A DNA stretch of 64,000 bases from Ichthyophis bannanicus (GCA_033557465.1 CM066033.1:585434438-585498437); one strand, 5' to 3'; positions 11,440-23,080 are shown, numbered from the stretch's first letter. Notes: generated by a model from the letters alone, not told the origin. Translations and numbers: made by a program.

Positions 11440-11803
11440 AAACCTGAGGGAAAAAAGAAGAACCTGAGGAAAAAAACACGGTGCCGAAGGCAAGTGGACT
11501 CGGGAGGTAAGAAGGGTATAGGTACACAAACTGAAGAAGGGAATTGATCCGAAAAAAAAAAAAAAAACAGAGAAAAAAAATCTACTTTTTCCGGGGGGAA
11601 CAGACACGCGTCCGATGGGCTCCATGGGAAAAAGGAGACTGAGGCAAGATGGAACTCTTAGGTGGGAAGGGGGCAATGCATGTGTGGTAAATCTCCCAAA
11701 GGCGTTTGAAAGCAGAGGAGAGGCTACTGTGCGGGCTCTGTCAGTACCAACATCACTCATACACGAGGACTGACTTCTTGCTTGTTCCTGGACAACAATC
11801 CTC
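11440..11803 (-). repeat. 5' leader and terminal repeat of DIRS-A
   Basis: The reverse complement of this stretch is homologous to 60,929-61,190, the leader of DIRS-D: both begin with a ccaggaacaagca-type motif and continue through matching blocks such as cacacatgc and ccatcttgc. Runs of A at 11,551-11,566 and 11,573-11,580 mark the T-rich part of the leader. The terminal 35 bp are inverted relative to the ICR at 119-152. Confidence 0.7.
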
Positions 11804-11814
11804 ACCTAGAAGTA

Positions 11815-12000
11815 TCAGTAATGCAACCCACAGAAAGGCAGACACATAAAAGTCCATAAATTACATTTCACTACTGGTACCATATGCTTCTTCAAATAAA
11901 ATTGCCTTTTTTCCTAAATTTTAAAACGTCCATTTCCATCCTAAGGGCAACAGGCAACTTGTTCCATAATATAGGTGCAGCAGAAGAAAGAGCTCAGAAA
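11815..12000 (-). mobile_element. L2-like LINE 3'-end scrap
   Basis: The minus strand at about 11,990-11,880 reads LWNKLPVALRMEMDVLKF. This is the C-terminal 'LWN.LP..lR....l..FrK' signature seen in the L2 copies here. It is 5'-truncated, lies between the DIRS-A end and a DIRS leader scrap, and lacks the TAAA tail seen in other copies. Confidence 0.55.
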
Positions 12001-12002
12001 CG

Positions 12003-12239
12003 AAACTACACTTTTCTGTCAACAAGCAGGATAGAGTCAGGCACACAAGCGCATGACATCATTCGATGGCACCAGGACAGAACTGCTCTCCTTTAGCTCA
12101 GAACTTCAGTGTAAAGTTCTGAACAATTGCAGCAGTTCCCTCAGCTGCTTAGTTTTGGTTTTTATGCTTTAACAGACACAAAACAAGGCCCTCCCTTTTT
12201 TTTCCTGTCTTTGACACTGTTTTCCATTGTGCCTTTTCT
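12003..12239 (+). mobile_element. DIRS-E: leader fragment of another DIRS family
   Basis: The start (cttttctgtcaacaagcagg) resembles the terminal-repeat style of DIRS-A and DIRS-D but with different bases. A T-rich leader follows (tttttttcctg near 12,196). It is cut off by L2-A at about 12,240. No coding sequence is visible. Confidence 0.4.
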
Positions 12240-12269
12240 CAAACTACTTCACACTCATACAAATAAAAC

Positions 12270-13014
12270 ACCAACCCTATAGTACAATAAATGAACAAGC
12301 TAATAACACAAACTCTAACCTACAAATCATCCTAATAAACATCCGTTCTATACGAAATAAAATACCAATAATCAATGACATAATAAAGGACACAACCCCA
12401 GATATCATCTGCATCACTGAAACATGGCTCTCACCCACAGACACCATACTACTAAACCAGTTAGCCACACATCAATATGACATATTCAACTGTCATCGGA
12501 ATATAAAAAAAGAGGAGGAGGCACTTTAATACTCACCAAAAAAGACCTAAAATTCACCCTAACAAACTTAGACAATATAGACGGAATGGACATTGTCAAT
12601 ATAGAAAATAGAACCCTTGCCCTCGCCCTCATCTACAGACCCCCATCATCCGATCAAAAAAACCTCACCCCTATCCTTGAACTTGCATGCACAGCATCTC
12701 AAAGCAAACCACTCATACTCCTTGGTGACCTGAACCTTCCATCGCTGACCAACTCACAATCGAATAACTTCATAGAAGCTATGACACAAATGGGATATAC
12801 ACAGATAATACAAGCCCCCACACACAATAAAGGTAACATACTTGACCTAATCTTCCTTCCCTCTATGCTCTACAGTCACCAGCCACACACCACTCCAACC
12901 ATAACTGAAGTACCATGGTCCAACCACCACCTTATTACAACTTACCTACCAACACAAGCTCCAAAAAAACACTACAAGCACATCTCCACATACCTCACGA
13001 TTCGCACACTTTAA
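12270..13014 (+). pseudogene. L2-A endonuclease, frameshifted
   Basis: The first frame (to 12,529) holds INIRSIRNKI and CITETWLSP, the Asn and Glu metal-binding blocks. A frameshift lies at about 12,525, where GGGTLI should follow. The next frame (12,586-13,014) has LALIYRPPSS and LLGDLNLPSL, then a WSNHHLI block where SDH is expected. A stop at 13,012 ends it, and the linker to the RT continues in another frame (13,015-13,260). Confidence 0.8.
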
Positions 13015-13258
13015 CAAAAATACATTCCTCAACGAAGTATTACCCAAACTCAACACAAACTCATCAGACATCAATTCAACCATAACACATTGGAATTCAA
13101 CCACTCAAAACGCAGCTGTCCCCACACAAGTCTTACATAGACAAACAAAAAAGACGGAAAAGTGGTTCACGAAAGAGCTAGCAAAACTAAAAAAGCAACT
13201 AAGGAAACAAGAAAAGAGATGGAGGAAAACAAAATCGGATGAAAACAAATCCCAATAC

Positions 13259-14605
13259 ATGTTACTACTTACTGGATACAAAAATGCAATCAACAAATCA
13301 AAAAGAGACTACCACTCTAAAGTACTAAACTCAGCCATCAACCGCCCGAGAGAACTATTTGCGATAGTAAAAACACTAACTAAAACTAATAACACTGAGC
13401 CTAAACAACCAGCAATAAATGTACAAACACTAGCAACACATTTTGCAGCGAAACTAAAAAACAAAACCACTACTCTGACACCAATATTTACAAGCACTAA
13501 ACTCATAAACGAATGGACAAACTTCCACATAATAGACCAAAAACAACTCCTTAAAATCGTAACAATGATCAACACAACAACCTCCCCACTCGACCCATGC
13601 CCTGTATCATGGATTAAATGTGCAAAGGAGGAACTGGCGGAAAATCTACAACACATAGTGAACCAATCCCTTTCACAAGGCATAATGCCCGATGCCTTAA
13701 AACTCACAACACTTAGACCAATAATAAAGAACAACAAGCTTGACCCAAAAGACCCGAACTCATACAGACCCATAGCCAGCATCCCATTTATAGCTAAAAT
13801 AATAGAAAAAACAATTCAAATACAGTTACAAGAACACATTGATGAACATAAACCACTTGACTCACACCAATTTGGGTTCCGCCCATTCCATGGAGTAGAA
13901 ACTCTATTAATCACCCTAATGGATTTCCTCATCAGAGGTACAGATGACAACAACCAAGGCTTCCTACTTCTATTCATAGATATTTCTGCCGCCTTTGACA
14001 ACATTAACCACTCCACACTGATCAACAGACTACAAAGCTTAGGAATAGGCGGGACTGTCCTTGATTGGTTCAAGTCCTACATCTCAAACAGACTAATACG
14101 CGTACAAATTGACCAAGAAGCATCAGAACCATTCCCCCAAGGCCAAGGAATACCCCAAGGATCAGCCCTCTCCGCCCTCCTATTTAACCTGTATCTACAA
14201 CCAATAACAAACATATTTAAAAAACATAGGATTAGTCACTTTATATACGCCGACGACATCATGCTCGCTATCCCTATAACCGCCAAAAAACCCTCATATG
14301 ACACACTATCAGAATGTATGACTGAGACCTCCTCCTGGTTAGAATCTAACTACCTCAGCATCAACCTCAAAAAAACGGAAGCAATGTTCGTAACAAGGTC
14401 ATCAACCACAGAGAACACCTTCCCAGAAACAATCACAATTAACAGAACATCCATACCTGTTAGAAAAGAAGTAAAATATTTAGGTGTGATAATAGATCAC
14501 ACACTCACCATGCTACCACACATAAAACAAACCGTAAAAACCATCTACTACAAACTAAAAACTATTCAGCACCTAAAGGCCACTCCTAGAAACTCAAGAT
14601 TTTAG
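13259..14605 (+). CDS. L2-A reverse transcriptase, 448-codon open stretch
   Basis: One open frame carries the RT: LRPIIKNNKLDPKDPNSYRP (fingers), HQFGFRPFHGVETLL, LLFIDISAAFDNINH (palm A), GIPQGSALSALLFNLYLQP, then HFIYADDIMLAIP (the active-site YADD) and VKYLGVIIDH. The Met at 13,259 is only the first in the open stretch; the true protein would start in the upstream endonuclease. The frame is lost after 14,605, and the C-terminus continues in another frame. The catalytic residues are intact, but the parent ORF is broken on both sides. Confidence 0.8.
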   Translation: MLLLTGYKNAINKSKRDYHSKVLNSAINRPRELFAIVKTLTKTNNTEPKQPAINVQTLATHFAAKLKNKTTTLTPIFTSTKLINEWTNFHIIDQKQLLKIVTMINTTTSPLDPCPVSWIKCAKEELAENLQHIVNQSLSQGIMPDALKLTTLRPIIKNNKLDPKDPNSYRPIASIPFIAKIIEKTIQIQLQEHIDEHKPLDSHQFGFRPFHGVETLLITLMDFLIRGTDDNNQGFLLLFIDISAAFDNINHSTLINRLQSLGIGGTVLDWFKSYISNRLIRVQIDQEASEPFPQGQGIPQGSALSALLFNLYLQPITNIFKKHRISHFIYADDIMLAIPITAKKPSYDTLSECMTETSSWLESNYLSINLKKTEAMFVTRSSTTENTFPETITINRTSIPVRKEVKYLGVIIDHTLTMLPHIKQTVKTIYYKLKTIQHLKATPRNSRF

Positions 14606-15122
14606 ATCTGTAGTAAATACACTAATCACCCCCCACTTTGACTACTGCAACAGTCTATTAATAGGCCTCCCTCAAAAAAACACATACCTTCTTCAAAGAG
14701 CTCAGAACATCTGTGCAAAAGTAATAGCTAAAGCACGTCTAACAGACCACGTAACCCCAATACTGCTAGAACTACACTGGCTCCCAATCAATAGCCAAAT
14801 CAGATACAAAACTATCCTAACAACCTTTAAACTCATAAAAGACATAGCCCCCTCACACCTATCCACACTACTGCAATCACCAAACAAAACTAGATCACAC
14901 AGACAAAACGAAGCCCACTCCCTTATCACACCAAAAGCCTTCAGGAAGACAAAGAAAACCACTAGCTCCAGAGCATTCACATTCACTGCCCCTACGCTCT
15001 GGAATGACCTCCCAATAGACCTTCGCATCATAAATGATCTCTATCAGTTCAGGAAAGAGCTAAAAACTTACCTCTTTACTGAACACTTTGAAATCCCATA
15101 TTCCCCCAAAACACCTCCATAA
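14600..15122 (+). pseudogene. L2-A ORF2 C-terminal domain, shifted frame
   Basis: After the frame break near 14,600 the sequence continues as ITPHFDYCNSLLIGLP, HVTPILLELHWLPINSQIRY and TAPTLWNDLPIDLR to a stop after KTPP at about 15,121. This C-terminal signature also identifies L2-B, L2-C, L2-D and the scrap at 11,880. Confidence 0.75.
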
Positions 15123-15493
15123 CCATGGTATTACACACACGAACCCCCTTACTCAAAACTAAATAACTCTACCCCCCCCCTGTCTGACACCCCATACACA
15201 CCCCCGATTTACATCATAAAAGGAAATAAATTCCAAAATATACACAACACACAACCACTGTAAATATCCAATGTAAATAATTTAATGGTTGTTTGTATTA
15301 TTAATATATCATGAAGTTGAAGTTTTGTTCAATGCAAATAGTTAAACCTAACCGTTCATTGTAAATAGTTGAATCCGATTGTTCAATGTAAATGTATACA
15401 TCTGTGTACAATTGTTAAAATGTTTCTTGTAAACCGCCCTTGATCGCTGGAAGGGGCGGTATAGAAAAATATAGATAAATAAATAAATAAATT

Positions 15494-15787
15494 ATAACAC
15501 TGAAAGATGGTTTTTGACCCTATCCCAAAGGTGATAGAATGATTCAAAACGTTGACACAGATTTTAAGTATCTTTTTGCTTCATTTCAAGACCATAGCCA
15601 AAAAGATTAAACACACCTTGCTTGGATGTCTCCACAAGTGAGAAAAGATCGTTTGACTAGACTTAGGGAAAATTTTTGAAGCCAAAAGAAAGTTTCAGTG
15701 AAGTGCCCAGGAAAAGTCATAGTAAAATTAAATGTAAATGACAGGGAGACCAGCAAGGCCCATTTAATCTACCCAGCAAGATAATTA
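15494..15787. other. Spacer; ends with LINE-B 3' scrap (15,715-15,785, minus)
   Basis: I see no gene. The last 70 bp, read on the minus strand, resemble the LINE-B 3' end: cttgctgggtagattaaatg, then tgctggtct and a ctatgac end. This matches the pattern at 38,488-38,540. Confidence 0.4.
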
Positions 15788-16735
15788 CGAGGTGTGGTCA
15801 AAAAGTATAGAGACTTGTTGTGTAGCTATATTATACATCACACCACGATGCAATTAAGCATTCAGTGACTTAGTTATGTGCTCTGCATGTGTGGAGTGTA
15901 GCGTGCCTGCAGCACACCTGTAATTTTATCATCACGTAATGTTTGGTACCGTGTAAAAGCAGTTCATCAGATTTACAGTATGATGAGTGAAAAAATTTAA
16001 CAGCAAATTTGCATTAAATTCTGCCAGGAACTTGGAGATTCGTGCAAAGAAACCTATGACAAATTACAGCAAGTGTATGGTGATGAATGCATGAGTCAGG
16101 CTCGAGTTTATGACTGGTACAAACGTTTTCAAGAGGGCTGCCAAAGTGTTGACAGTGATGAATGTTCTGAAAGGCCATCTACAAACAAGAATGAAGACAA
16201 AGTTGAAGCAGTACATACCGTAATATTCTCAAATCATTGATTGACAATCAGGGCATTGTTCATCATGAGTATGCTCCAAAAGGCCGAACCATCAATGAGG
16301 AGTACTACGTCTAAGTTCTGACTCATTTGAGAGATGCAGTTCGCCATAAGAGGCCAGAGTTGCACAGGAATGGTGAATGGTTGCTTCATCACGATAATGC
16401 TCCAGCTCACACATCACATCTTGTTAAGCAGTTCTTGGCCAAACACCAAATCAAGCAAGTCCGTCAGCCTCCATACTCACTTGACCTCACCTGATCTGAC
16501 ATTTTCTTGTTTTCACAACTGAAATTACTACTGAAAGGAAGGAAATTCGCCAACCAGACCATTAAGCAAAATTCAACACTGCAGCTTCACAGCATAACAA
16601 GAGGCATTTCAAAACTGTTTCCAGCAGTGGCAGGAACGCTGGAGGAAGTGTGTTTTATAGGAAGGGGACTACTTTGAAGGAGACTGAGTGTAATAACTGT
16701 CAGTTATACTTCTTGTACAATTTTGTTTAGACTAG
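15788..16735 (+). mobile_element. Decayed mariner transposon with internal deletion
   Basis: The left end reads acgaggtgtggtcaaaaag, the usual style of a mariner terminal inverted repeat. From 15,980 an N-terminal HTH region is readable (MSEKI, a stop, then CIKFCQELGDSCKETYDKL and ARVYDWYKRFQEG). The middle, including the first catalytic Asp, is missing. The later part resumes with YAPKGRTINEEYY, HHDNAPAHTS (second Asp) and, across a frameshift, the third Asp in SLDLT/SDIFLF. The right repeat is too worn to delimit. Confidence 0.75.
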
Positions 16736-17559
16736 CCTTGAATTTACAATCTTTTACCCCAGTAAGCTGTGAGAACCTGGATTGATCTGGCAAGACTCAA
16801 GGAACAACAATCATCAGGTACGCATAATTGAACTTTCCTTTTCGTCTATGCCAGACCAGTCTAGAGAAGTGGAAAGTACCAAAATGATTCTTTATGCCAA
16901 ATGGGAGAAAGCCATAGTTATTGTACCAGGCCAAGACTCATTAGTACCTGACGTCCTTACCATAACTTCTCTTCTGAGTGCTGTCATGATCCAGCAGCTG
17001 CTCTGTTGGTGCCTCAAACATCAAATCTCACATTGAATCCATATGCCAGCCCCTGTGGTGACTATATACTTTCATACATAGGCTGACATCCTCACTTGCT
17101 CCTGTCGCTGCTTTCCAAACTTGCTGCAACCTCTACTCGAAGGGCAGGGAGTTTACTTGTGTATTTAGAGAACCCTGTTCCCGACTTCAATGGGGAGACA
17201 CCCCAAAACCAGTACCTTCCCCTAGGTTAAATTTAAAACCCAGCAGAGAGCTTTGAGTTTAAATTTAAAAACAGCAGAGAGTTTTTAATTTAAATCAAAT
17301 CAGGAGTATAGCTTAACATATAAGGAAGAACAGGTAAAATATTGTTTTGAGTTGAAAGAAATTAATTGCATCTAGATACCTTTACCAAGAGGCCTTCCAC
17401 TTAGGATGCAAGAGATCTGGGGATTTGTTTTAAATAGGTGTTAAAGCCATATGAAAGGTCAATGGGGTAATTTGAAAGGCTCCCTCTATCAAACCAAGAT
17501 CTGTGTGAATCACACAGGAAATTGTTAACAGATTACCTTAGAACACAGGTCTGGGACCT
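16736..17559. other. Unassigned stretch, possible DIRS end and CR1-2 5' leader
   Basis: No coding signature. At 16,800-16,870 ggaacaacaatcatcaggta resembles the right terminus of DIRS-C (ggaacaacaattagcaggta, 56,554-56,573), so a piece of another DIRS end may be present. Between 17,225 and 17,310 a short unit with cagcagagag and aatttaaa occurs twice in tandem. Part of 17,060-17,559 may be a longer CR1 5' UTR. Confidence 0.3.
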
Positions 17560-17904
17560 GTGTAGCAAGCTAGCCTTTACTAAGTGTTAGTTCCCTCCTA
17601 CCCATCCTGACTCCTGCCCACCCCAGGCATATTCTTAGCTTTATAGGTTCTTAAGCCTATTAAAGCAGAAAGGGTGGTCAAAGCTACTTTCAGATTTAGC
17701 TGGTTATCATCACCAGGAACAGATTAAGGACCTGATGTTAATTAAATCTTAAGGTGAACAAAGTCCCTTAAAGGTAATTGGTATAGTTGTATAGTACAAG
17801 TATCCCTAGCAACTTAAATAGCTAAACAAAACCTTAAAACTAAGATGCAGACAGCAGTTGAGCAGTGAGATGGGGGCTAGCCAGTCTTTTGCATTAAGTA
17901 TTAC

Positions 17905-18715
17905 ATGTATGATTTTCTCCCAGTTAGTAAGGTGTTTTACGTGTGCACTAGCTGCAAGAAACTCTTTGCCCTCAGTGAATGAGTCTGATCTCTGGCAGCT
18001 AGAGTATCAGACTTGGAGGACATAAGGAAGACAAAAGGTATATCAATGAGACCTACAGGGACGCAGTACTGAAGTTCCACCTCCAATCTGGCAGCCTCTA
18101 AGTTGCCATGGAGGAGAGAGGTCAAATGAAAGGAGAGCATCACCTTGGTGTGAAGTGATCCTGTAGCTAGGATCTGTCCACCAGGAGATGTAAAACCCTC
18201 TCGCACTGAGGAGGTATCTCCAGAGCCATGTGCCCATGAGAGAACAGTTAGGAGAGCCATTATAGTTGGCAATTCGATCATTAGGTATGTAGATAGTTGA
18301 GTGGCCTGGTAAGATGACTGCTTGGTGTGAAGGAAGCAGATGTCACATGGCACCTAGACAAGGTTTTAGATAGTGCTGTGGAGAAGTCTGCTGTCTTGGT
18401 ACATGTTGGCACTAATAACATAAAAAAATGTGGGAGGGAGATTCTGGACACCAAATTTAGGCTTTTAGGTAGGAAGTTGAAATCCAGAACTTCCAGGGTA
18501 GCATTCTCTGAAATGCTTACTGTTCCACGTGTAAGACCCAAAAGGCAGACAGAGCTCCAGAGTTTCAATGTGTGGATGAGACAAAGAAGAGGGTTTGGGA
18601 TTTATTAGGAAAAGAGCAACATTCTGGGGAAGGGAGTGGCTCCACCTTAACCGGGATGGAACCAGACTGCTGACATTAACCTTTAAAAAGGAGACAGAGA
18701 ATCTTTTAAACTAGA
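17905..18715 (+). pseudogene. CR1-2 ORF1 remnant (esterase-type)
   Basis: Pieces align with CR1-1 ORF1: a VCTSCKKLFAL CxxC block near 17,940, a degraded GDSIIRH block at 18,265, then WHLDKVLDSA, VHVGTNNIKKCG and RLLGRKLKSR at 18,350-18,490, and LHLNRDGTRLL near 18,640. The GTND Asp reads Asn and several stops and shifts occur. It is not functional. Confidence 0.75.
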
Positions 18716-19352
18716 TAGTAGGGAAAAGGCGACAGTCGCCCAAGAGTGCATGGTTCAGAAGGATCTATCCTTGAAGGATACTAGCAAAATAGGGAGGTTA
18801 GGGCATCCCGACAGAGAGGTTCTAACAAAGATAAAAGTAACCCAGATGTCCTGCAACAGAGCCAAAAGATTCCAAATTATACCTAACAACTGATAATCAG
18901 ATTAATGTGAAAAAGATACAGCCTCTAAAATGCATGTATGCAAATACTAGAAGTCTGAAAAATAAGATGGGATGGCTAGAATATATAGCACTGAATTGAA
19001 AGAAATATCGATAAACCGGGAAGATGCATTACAACTATTTGATAAAACTGAAGAGTACCAAATCACCTGGACCGGATGGTATACATCCAAGGGTATTGAA
19101 AGAACTGAAATATAAGATTGCAGACCTACTATTAGTAATCTGTGAACTATCATTAAAATCAGCTGTAGTACCTGAAGAGTGGAGAATGGCCAATGTAACG
19201 CCAATTTTTTAAAAAGGTTCCAGGGGTGATCCGGGAAACTACAGACCGGTGAGCCTGATGTCAGTACGAGGAAAAATGGTAGAAACCATTATAAAGAACA
19301 AAATTACTGATCATGTATATAGTCACGGTTTAATGGGAGAAAGCCAACATGG

Positions 19353-19569
19353 ATTTATTTATTTATCTGCGCTTACATGCCGCTTTTCATGAGGTCAAAG
19401 CAGTTTATTATTAACTTGAAGGATATATCAAACGTAACTATGTACATTGATTGTGTACTATGTTATAGATGAGAGTGGTTTTTGTTGTTATATTACCACA
19501 TGATTGGATTGGATGACTATGTTACAGGTCCAAAGTACTCAATTAGAAATGAGTTTTCAGCAGCTTGCG
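19353..19569 (-). mobile_element. L2-type 3' tail inserted in CR1-2
   Basis: Plus-strand atttatttatttatctgcg followed by a worn aaagcagtttatt is the reverse complement of an L2 tail (TAAA repeats after an aaccgc/gcggt stem). It interrupts the RT between GESQHGF and QGKSCLTNLL. About 215 bp, severely 5'-truncated. Confidence 0.6.
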
Positions 19570-20143
19570 GAATGTAGCCAAGGAAAATCTTGTCTTACTA
19601 ATCTGTTATATTTATTTCAAGGTGTAAATAAACAGGTTGACAAAGATGAGCCAGTTGATATAGTGCATCTGGATTTTCAGAAAGCCTTTGACAAGGTCCC
19701 TCATGAGAGACTCTTGGCAAAATTAAAAAATCATGAGATTGGAGGCAGTGTAGTATTGTGGATCAGAAACTAGTTAAAAGATAGATGGCAGAGAGTAGGG
19801 CTAAATGGCCAATTTTCGCAATGGAGAAAAGTAAATAGTGCAGTACCCCATGGATCTGTGCTGGGCCCATTGCTTTTTAACATATTCATAAATGACTTGG
19901 AAATGAGAATAATGAGTGGGTGATCAAATTTGCAGATGACACAAAATTATTCAAAGTTGTTAAAACCCAAGAGAACATAAGAACATAAGATATGCCATAC
20001 TGGGTCAGACCAAGGTCCATCAAGCCCAGTATCCTGTTTCCAACAGTGGCCAATCTAGGTCATACGTACCTAGCAGTTTCCCCAAAAGACACAGGTTCCG
20101 TAATGCTTGTACTGGGTCAAGCATTGATATCCTGGGTCCCTTC

Positions 20144-23080
20144 TTAATAATAGTTTATGGACCTTTCCTCCAGGAACTTGTCCAAACCTTTTTTAAACCC
20201 AGCTACACTAACAGCCTTTACTACATCCTCCGGTAACAAATTCCAGAGTTTGATTACACGTTGAGTGAAGAAATATTTTCTTTTATTAGTTTTAAATAGT
20301 TTACCCTGTAGCTTTATTGCATGTCCCCTAGTCTTTCTATATTCTGATAACGTAAACAATCGATCTACGTTTACCCGTTCCACTCCGTTCATTAATTTAT
20401 AGACTTCTATCATATCTCCCCTCAGCCGTCTCTTTTCCAGGTTAAAGAGTCCTAACCTTTTTAGCCTTTCTTCATAGGAGTATCCTTCCATCCCCTTTAC
20501 CATTTTGGTGGCTCTTCTCTGAACCTTTTCTAATAACGCTATATCCTTTAAGATACGGCGACCAGAATTGCACACAATATTCAAGGTGCGGTCTCACCAT
20601 GGAACGATATAGAGGCATTATAATATATCTTTTGTTTTATTTTCCATTCCTTTCCTTATGATACCTAGCATTCTATTTGCTCTCTTGGCTGCCGCTGCAC
20701 ATTGGGCCGAGGGTTTTAACATGTTATCCACAATGACGCCTAAATCTTTTTCCTGGGTGGTGGTTCCTAATGTGGAACCTTGCATCGTGTAACCATAGTT
20801 TGGGTTGTTCTTCCCTAGGTGCATAACTTTGCACTTGTCCACATTAAATTTCATCTGCCATTTTGATGCCCAGTCTTCCAATTTATCAAGATCCTCTTCC
20901 AATTTTCCAGAATCCTCTTGGGTTTTAACAACTTTAAATAGTTTTGTGTCATCTGCAAATTTGATAACCTCACTCGTTATTCCACTTTCCAGGTCATTTA
21001 TGAATATGTCAAAAAGCAGCGGACCCAGCACAGATCCCTGGGGTACACCACTATTCACTTTTCTCCATTGGGAAAATTGGCCATTTAGCCCAACCCTCTG
21101 CTTTCTATCTTTTAACCAGTTCTTGATCCACAGTAGTACACTGCCTCCTATCCCATGACTCTTTAGTTTTGCCAAAGGTCTCTGATGAGGGACCTTGTCA
21201 AAGGCTTTCTGAAAGTCCAGATATACTATATCAACCGACTCACCTTTGTTCACCTGTTTATTCACACTTTCAAAAAAACATAATAGATTAGTAAGACAAG
21301 ATCTTCCTTGTCTAAAGCCATGTTGGCTGTCTCCCATTAGGCCATGACTATCTATATGCTGAGTAATTTTATTCTTTATGATGGTTTCTACCATTTTTCC
21401 CGGTACTGACGTGAGGCTCACTGGTCTGTAGTTTCCCGGATCACCCCTGGAACCCTTTTTAAAAATTGGCGTTACATTGGCCATCCTCCAATCTTCAGGT
21501 ATTACAGATAAAAAAAAAAAATTATTTTATGTTTATAAATTTTACAAAATCCAAGCAAAAAAATACATTAACTTGAATGGAAATAAGAAAGCTGGTTACA
21601 GATAATTTTAATGAAAATTCACAGATTACTAATAGTAGGTCTGCAATCTCATATTTCAGTTCTTTCAACAACCTTGGATGTATACCATCCGGCCCAGGTG
21701 ATTTGCTACTCTTCAGTTTATCTAATAGTTGTAATACATCTTCCCGATGTATCGATATTTCCTTCAATTCTTCCGCACCTTTAAATACCACTTCAGTCAT
21801 GGGTAACATCCCTACATCTTCCACAGTAAAGACTGAAGCAAAGAATTCATTCAGTCTCTCCGCTATGGCCTTGTCGCCTCTTAGTGCCCCTTTAACTCCT
21901 CTATCATCTAATGGACCAACTGACTCTCTCACAGGTTTTTTGCTACGAATGTACTTGAAAAAATCTTTATTTCGCGTTTTTGCTTCTGCAGCAAGCTTCT
22001 TCTCAAATTCTCCCTTTGCCTGCTTTATCAATGCCTTGCCAGTGCTTGTGCTGTTTCCAGGTTTCGTCGTTTGGCTCTTTTTTCCATTTCCTGAAAGATG
22101 CGTTTTTGGCAACAGCCTCTCTGACCCCACCTTTAAACCAAGCTGCCAGTTTTTTTGGACTTCCTTCCACTTTTCTTAAAGCGTGGAATACAGCTGGTCT
22201 GGGCTTCCAAGATAGTATTTTTCTACAACACCCAAGCTTGATGTAAGTCTTTAACCTTTGCAACTGCTCCTTTTAGTTTTTTCTTAACTATTTTCCTTAT
22301 TTTATCATAGTCTCCCTTTCGAAAGTTAAAAGGTAGTACTGTGGATTTCCTTACTATCCCTCCTCCACTAATTAAATCAAAGGTGATCATGCTAGGATCA
22401 CTATTGCCAAGTGGCCCCAACACCCTTATCTCTTGCACTAGATCTGGTGTTCCACTAAGGACTAGGTCTAATATGGCTTCCCCTCTGGTCAGTTCATGAA
22501 CCAGCTGCTCCATGAAGCAGTCATTTATGTCATCTAGGAACTTTATCTCCCTAGCATGTCCTGCCGTGACACTGACCCAGTCGATACCGGGGTAATTGAA
22601 ATTACCCATTATTATTACTGTGCTATAACTTTTGTTAGCTTCCTTGATTTCTTTGAGCATGTCATCATCCATTTGTTCATTCTGGCCAGGCGGTCGATAG
22701 TACACCCTCACTGCCATCGCCTTCCCTTTTTTACATGGAATTTCAATCCATAGAGATTCTACAGCAAATTTTGTTTCCTGCAAAACTTTAATCCTTTCTG
22801 ACTCAATGCCCTCTCTAACAGAGCGTAACCCCTCCACCAATTTGATCAGCTCTATCATTACGATATAGTTTGTATCCAGGTATCACAGTGTCCCACTGGT
22901 TGTCCTCCTTCCACCATGTCTCTGACATTCCAATTATATCTAACCTCTCATTTAGTGCTATATATTCTAACTCTCCCATCTTATTTTTTAGACTTCTAGC
23001 ATTTGCATACAAGCATTTTAGAGACTGTATTTTATTCATATTAGTTTGGCTGTTGGTAGACATGGGTAATTTGGGATCTT
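20144..23080 (-). pseudogene. CR1-3 ORF2, truncated and broken
   Basis: Endonuclease pieces run 23,135-22,223 (CLYANARSLKNKMG, MSETWW, GNFNYPGIDW with Asp to Asn in the GDFN block). The linker and RT start lie at 22,263-21,610. The RT core is an open 288-codon frame at 21,484-20,618 with [37 protein letters not shown] and FADDTKLF. The C-terminus is at 20,584-20,144. Breaks include an 86-bp insertion at 21,510-21,595 and frameshifts near 20,620 and 22,815. Confidence 0.85.
21502..21603. mobile_element. 86-bp insertion with 8-bp target duplication in CR1-3
   Basis: The CR1 sequence ggtattacagat is followed by 86 extra bases (21,510-21,595) that begin with 12 A residues, then a second ttacagat before CR1 resumes (aattttaat). 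CR1-1 has no such insert at the matching place near 3,935. The insert is AT-rich, has no ORF, and matches nothing else I recognise here. Confidence 0.65.

Larger units (their letters stand above)
1..11803 (-). mobile_element. DIRS-A: DIRS-type tyrosine-recombinase retrotransposon, nested
   Basis: Reading the minus strand from about 11,803 downwards gives the DIRS order: a leader with a terminal repeat, a gag with a Cys/His motif, reverse transcriptase, RNase H, tyrosine recombinase (YR), then an internal complementary region at 60-152. The right-hand terminal repeat should lie just outside the window. Coding sequence is split: RNase H stops near 9,107 and resumes at 2,205 because LINE-B (2,206-9,106, plus) sits inside, itself interrupted by CR1-1. 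SINE-1 splits the YR at 579-876. Every reading frame is broken, so this copy is dead. Assignment to DIRS is firm from RT and YR motifs; exact outer limits are approximate. Confidence 0.85.
12240..15493 (+). mobile_element. L2-A: long L2-like LINE with tail
   Basis: Endonuclease, RT and C-terminal segments follow in order and end in a 3' UTR. The terminal tail at 15,429-15,493 reads gtaaaccgcccttgatcgc ... ggcggtatagaaa and then (TAAA/ATAA)n. That tail, with its short inverted gcggt/accgc stem, recurs in L2-B, L2-C and the SINEs at 45,788 and 54,896. The coding strand is strikingly A- and C-rich and T/G-poor. The 5' limit is approximate. Confidence 0.85.

Noticed and set aside
15420..15495. 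Terminator-like stem (accgccc ... gggcggt)
   Set aside because: It is the recurrent 3' tail of L2-type LINEs and SINEs; bacterial terminator logic does not apply.
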